Shown here: positions 31,038 through 33,253 of the stretch, in pieces
Layout of the letters: each line of letters opens with the position of its first letter
Numbering within the stretch: the stretch's first letter is position 1
Assembly: GCA_030825115.1 (NCBI GenBank)
Contig: JAPJQL010000037.1
Span: 1 to 33,253, forward strand
Length of the DNA: 33,253 nt
DNA from: Lachnospiraceae bacterium
GTDB taxonomy: Bacteria; Bacillota; Clostridia; Lachnospirales; Lachnospiraceae
Direction of reading: 5' to 3'
Program-made: the position numbers and the translations under genes
The notes under the pieces: generated by a model
Seen by the model: the letters and a program-made list of their open reading frames with translations, nothing else
Told to the model about the DNA's origin: nothing
The model's database searches: none

Positions 31038-32214
31038 AGGAAGATTTGGGATACACGGAGGGCAGTATATATCTGAAACGCTGATGAACGAACTGATCCG
31101 TCTGGAGGAGTGTTATGAATTTTATAAAAACGACCCGGATTTTAACAGGGAGCTGGATTTGCTGCTGAAAGAATATGCAGGCCGACCGTCCCTTCTATAT
31201 TATGCGGATAAGATGACAAAGGATCTGGGCGGCGCAAAGATATACTTAAAGAGGGAAGATCTTAACCATACCGGTTCCCATAAGATCAACAATGTCCTCG
31301 GGCAGGTGCTGATGGCAAAGAAGATGGGAAAGACCAGGGTGATCGCCGAGACTGGAGCGGGGCAGCACGGTGTGGCGACCGCAACGGCAGCCGCCCTCTT
31401 AGGACTGGAATGTGAAGTCTATATGGGGAAGGAGGACACCGACCGCCAGGCGCTCAATGTATACCGGATGGAACTTCTGGGGGCAAAGGTGCATCCGGTC
31501 ACCAGCGGTACGATGACGCTGAAAGATGCGGTAAATGAGACGATGAGGGAATGGACCAACCGGGTGTCGGATACGCATTATGTCCTCGGTTCCGTGATGG
31601 GGCCCCATCCCTTCCCGATGATGGTCCGGGATTTTCAGAGCGTGATCAGCAGGGAGGCGAGGGAGCAGATTCTGGAAAAAGAGGGCAGGCTTCCGTCGGC
31701 TGTCGTCGCCTGTGTGGGAGGCGGCAGCAACGCAATGGGCGCATTTTACAATTTTATCCAGGATGAAGGGGTGCAGCTGATCGGTTGTGAGGCGGCGGGC
31801 AGGGGGATTGATACAGACCTGCACGCAGCTACGATCGCAAAGGGCTCCGTCGGCATTTTCCATGGAATGAAATCTTATTTTTGTCAGGATGACAACGGTC
31901 AGATCGCACCTGTGTACTCGATTTCCGCAGGGCTTGACTATCCGGGGATTGGACCGGAACATGCATACTTACACGATACGGGTCGGGCGCAGTATGTGCC
32001 GGTGACGGACGATGAGGCGGTGGATGCATTTGAGTACCTGGCGAGGACGGAAGGCATTATCTGTGCAATTGAGAGCGCCCATGCAGTGGCGCATGCCAGA
32101 AAGATTGCGCCGTCTATGGGGAAGGATGAGAGTATCATCATCTGCCTGTCCGGGCGCGGCGATAAGGATGTAGCGGCGATTGCGAGATACCGCGGAAAGG
32201 AGATTCACGAATGA
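31030..32214 (+). CDS. trpB: Tryptophan synthase beta subunit
   Basis: Predicted 394-residue PLP enzyme condensing indole with serine. The PLP lysine is Lys85 in HTGSHKINN, and the cofactor phosphate loop GGGSNAMG is at 230-237. ETGAGQHGVATA at 107-118 is the beta-subunit substrate-binding segment. This is the TrpB1 type that pairs with TrpA, as judged by length and the standard N-terminus. AAGGAG precedes ATG 31030. It overlaps trpF by eight bases and trpA by four. Confidence 0.97.
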   Translation: MNKGRFGIHGGQYISETLMNELIRLEECYEFYKNDPDFNRELDLLLKEYAGRPSLLYYADKMTKDLGGAKIYLKREDLNHTGSHKINNVLGQVLMAKKMGKTRVIAETGAGQHGVATATAAALLGLECEVYMGKEDTDRQALNVYRMELLGAKVHPVTSGTMTLKDAVNETMREWTNRVSDTHYVLGSVMGPHPFPMMVRDFQSVISREAREQILEKEGRLPSAVVACVGGGSNAMGAFYNFIQDEGVQLIGCEAAGRGIDTDLHAATIAKGSVGIFHGMKSYFCQDDNGQIAPVYSISAGLDYPGIGPEHAYLHDTGRAQYVPVTDDEAVDAFEYLARTEGIICAIESAHAVAHARKIAPSMGKDESIIICLSGRGDKDVAAIARYRGKEIHE

Positions 32215-32990
32215 GCAGGATAAAACAGGCTTTTGCAGGCGGAAAAGCATTTATCGCGTTTTTGACGGCCGGAGACCCTTCAGCAGACAAGACGGTGGAA
32301 TATATATTGGCTATGGAAGAGGCGGGAGCAGATCTGGTGGAAATCGGAATCCCGTTTTCCGACCCGACGGCTGAGGGCGTAGTGATTCAGGATGCCAATA
32401 TCCGTGCGCTTAAAGCGGGGATGACGACGGAAGGTGTTTTTGATATTGTAAGGCGCGTGAGAGAGAAGAGCCAGATTCCGTTAGTATTTCTTACTTATAT
32501 GAATCCGGTGTTTCATTATGGATATGAAGCATTTTTTGAAAAATGCCAGTCTTTCGGAGTGGATGGAATCATCCTGCCGGATATGCCATACGAAGAAAAG
32601 GCGGAACTGGCAGATACGGCAAAAGCTCATGGTGTGGACGTAATCTCCCTGATCGCCCCAACCTCGGAGCAGAGAATCCAAAAGATTGCGAAAGAGGCTG
32701 AGGGATTTATCTATGTGGTATCTTCGATGGGAGTTACCGGTATGCGTGGTGAGATTCGGACAGATCTTGCAAGCATTCTTAAATCAATCCGTGAAGTGAC
32801 CAATCTTCCCGCCGCCATCGGTTTTGGCATTAATACGCCGCAGCAGGCTGCACAAATGGCCGGGATTGCCGACGGGGCAATCGTCGGAAGTGCAATTGTC
32901 AAACTGATAGAGAAGTATGGAACAGAGGCGAAAGTGCCTTTGATGGAGTATGTGGCTGAGATGAAACGCGGGGTGCTGCAGGGGGCGTAG
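32211..32990 (+). CDS. trpA: Tryptophan synthase alpha subunit
   Basis: Predicted 259-residue (beta/alpha)8 subunit cleaving indole-3-glycerol phosphate to indole, which is channelled to TrpB. The catalytic Glu44 is in VEIGIPFSDP. The residue aligned with the second catalytic acid of the Salmonella enzyme (Asp60, in DPLADG) is Glu55 here, in DPTAEG. GFGINTPQQA and GAIVGSAIVK form the phosphate site. ATG 32211 overlaps the trpB stop (ATGA). It is the last gene of the operon. Confidence 0.96.
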   Translation: MSRIKQAFAGGKAFIAFLTAGDPSADKTVEYILAMEEAGADLVEIGIPFSDPTAEGVVIQDANIRALKAGMTTEGVFDIVRRVREKSQIPLVFLTYMNPVFHYGYEAFFEKCQSFGVDGIILPDMPYEEKAELADTAKAHGVDVISLIAPTSEQRIQKIAKEAEGFIYVVSSMGVTGMRGEIRTDLASILKSIREVTNLPAAIGFGINTPQQAAQMAGIADGAIVGSAIVKLIEKYGTEAKVPLMEYVAEMKRGVLQGA

Positions 32991-32997
32991 AGGCAGG

Positions 32998-33039
32998 ACG
33001 GCGGCAGGATTTGGGCATGTTCAGGAATGCTGCCGCCGT
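32998..33039 (+). terminator. Hairpin after trpA, weak U-tract
   Basis: ACGGCGGCAG (32998-33007) pairs perfectly with CTGCCGCCGT (33030-33039) around a 22-base loop. Only two T residues follow, so termination efficiency is doubtful. It may be a 3'-end stabiliser or a weak terminator of the trp operon. Confidence 0.5.
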
Positions 33040-33134
33040 TATGAAAATACTTCCATTTCGCTCCAATGATCATAGGAAGATTTTATATTAAAAAATTGGT
33101 GAAAAAAATTGAATCAAAAAAATGAAAAAAAGTG

Positions 33135-33163
33135 TTGACATTTGTCGTACAGGATGATATTAT
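33135..33163 (+). promoter_or_regulatory. Strong promoter of a stable-RNA-like transcript
   Basis: TTGACA at 33135-33140 is 17 bases from TATTAT at 33158-33163. Upstream, four A-tracts of six or seven bases between 33090 and 33131 resemble an UP element. No coding start follows before the window ends. Confidence 0.75.
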
Positions 33164-33253
33164 ATACGAGTTGCCGCTGAGACAGAGACAACAAAGAACA
33201 ACAAAGCGAACCTTGAAAATAGAAGATTGAACAGTATGTAAAACCCTGAAAAT
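33164..33253 (+). other. Probable rRNA operon leader, truncated by the window end
   Basis: There is no open reading frame here. The sequence is A-rich, repeats ACAACAAAG at 33188-33196 and 33198-33206, and contains ACCTTGAAAATAG, which resembles the boxA-like antitermination element and leader found before 16S rRNA genes in clostridia. The 16S gene itself would lie outside the window. This is a recognition by resemblance, not proof. Confidence 0.55.

Noticed and set aside
33188..33206. CRISPR-like repeat (ACAACAAAG twice)
   Set aside because: Only two 9-base copies one base apart in an A-rich leader; no spacers and no cas genes.

Overview
This 33 kb window looks like chromosomal DNA of a moderately GC-rich Lachnospiraceae-type Clostridium (Firmicutes). 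The signs are AGGAGG-type ribosome sites, sigma-A promoters with 17-bp spacers, a tryptophan T-box leader, the clostridial hemZ gene, the apt / rel / MBL / hemZ / hisS / aspS gene neighbourhood, and a two-permease sugar ABC transporter with no ATPase of its own. No tRNA gene, insertion sequence, prophage or CRISPR array was found.

Layout. Bases 1-206 are G-homopolymer-rich and look like a damaged contig end. Bases 207-7928 form a pectin/galacturonide utilisation locus: a GH105 unsaturated-uronide hydrolase on the minus strand, divergent from a lipoprotein sugar-binding protein, an unrecognised 114-residue protein, two permeases, a GH28 polygalacturonase-like enzyme and a LacI-family regulator. 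The divergent promoter region carries repeated GCAAAC half-sites that are plausible operators. Both hydrolases lack signal peptides, so the model is import of oligogalacturonides followed by breakdown in the cytoplasm.

Bases 8025-16770 start with apt and continue with rel and an MBL-fold hydrolase. Between apt and rel lies an accessory block: an orphan sigma-70 factor, a nitroreductase, cbiK, a divergent EamA transporter/LysR pair that is visibly more AT-rich, and cbiL with a perfect consensus promoter. The two cobalamin genes are therefore split by the transporter/regulator pair.

Bases 16773-22598 hold hemZ, a secreted DUF5722-like putative glycosidase, hisS and aspS. Bases 22778-25988 hold a VanW-family protein and an OmpR-type two-component system.

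Bases 25985-32990 are a complete tryptophan operon, trpE-G-D-C-F-B-A, behind a UGG-specifier T-box. Its promoter overlaps the stop codon of the upstream kinase gene, and several of its genes overlap. The window ends in a strong promoter and leader resembling the start of an rRNA operon, a usual place for assemblies to break.

No clearly new multi-gene system was found. The best candidates for something undescribed are the 114-residue protein inside the transporter operon and the secreted TIM-barrel-like protein lodged among translation and heme genes.
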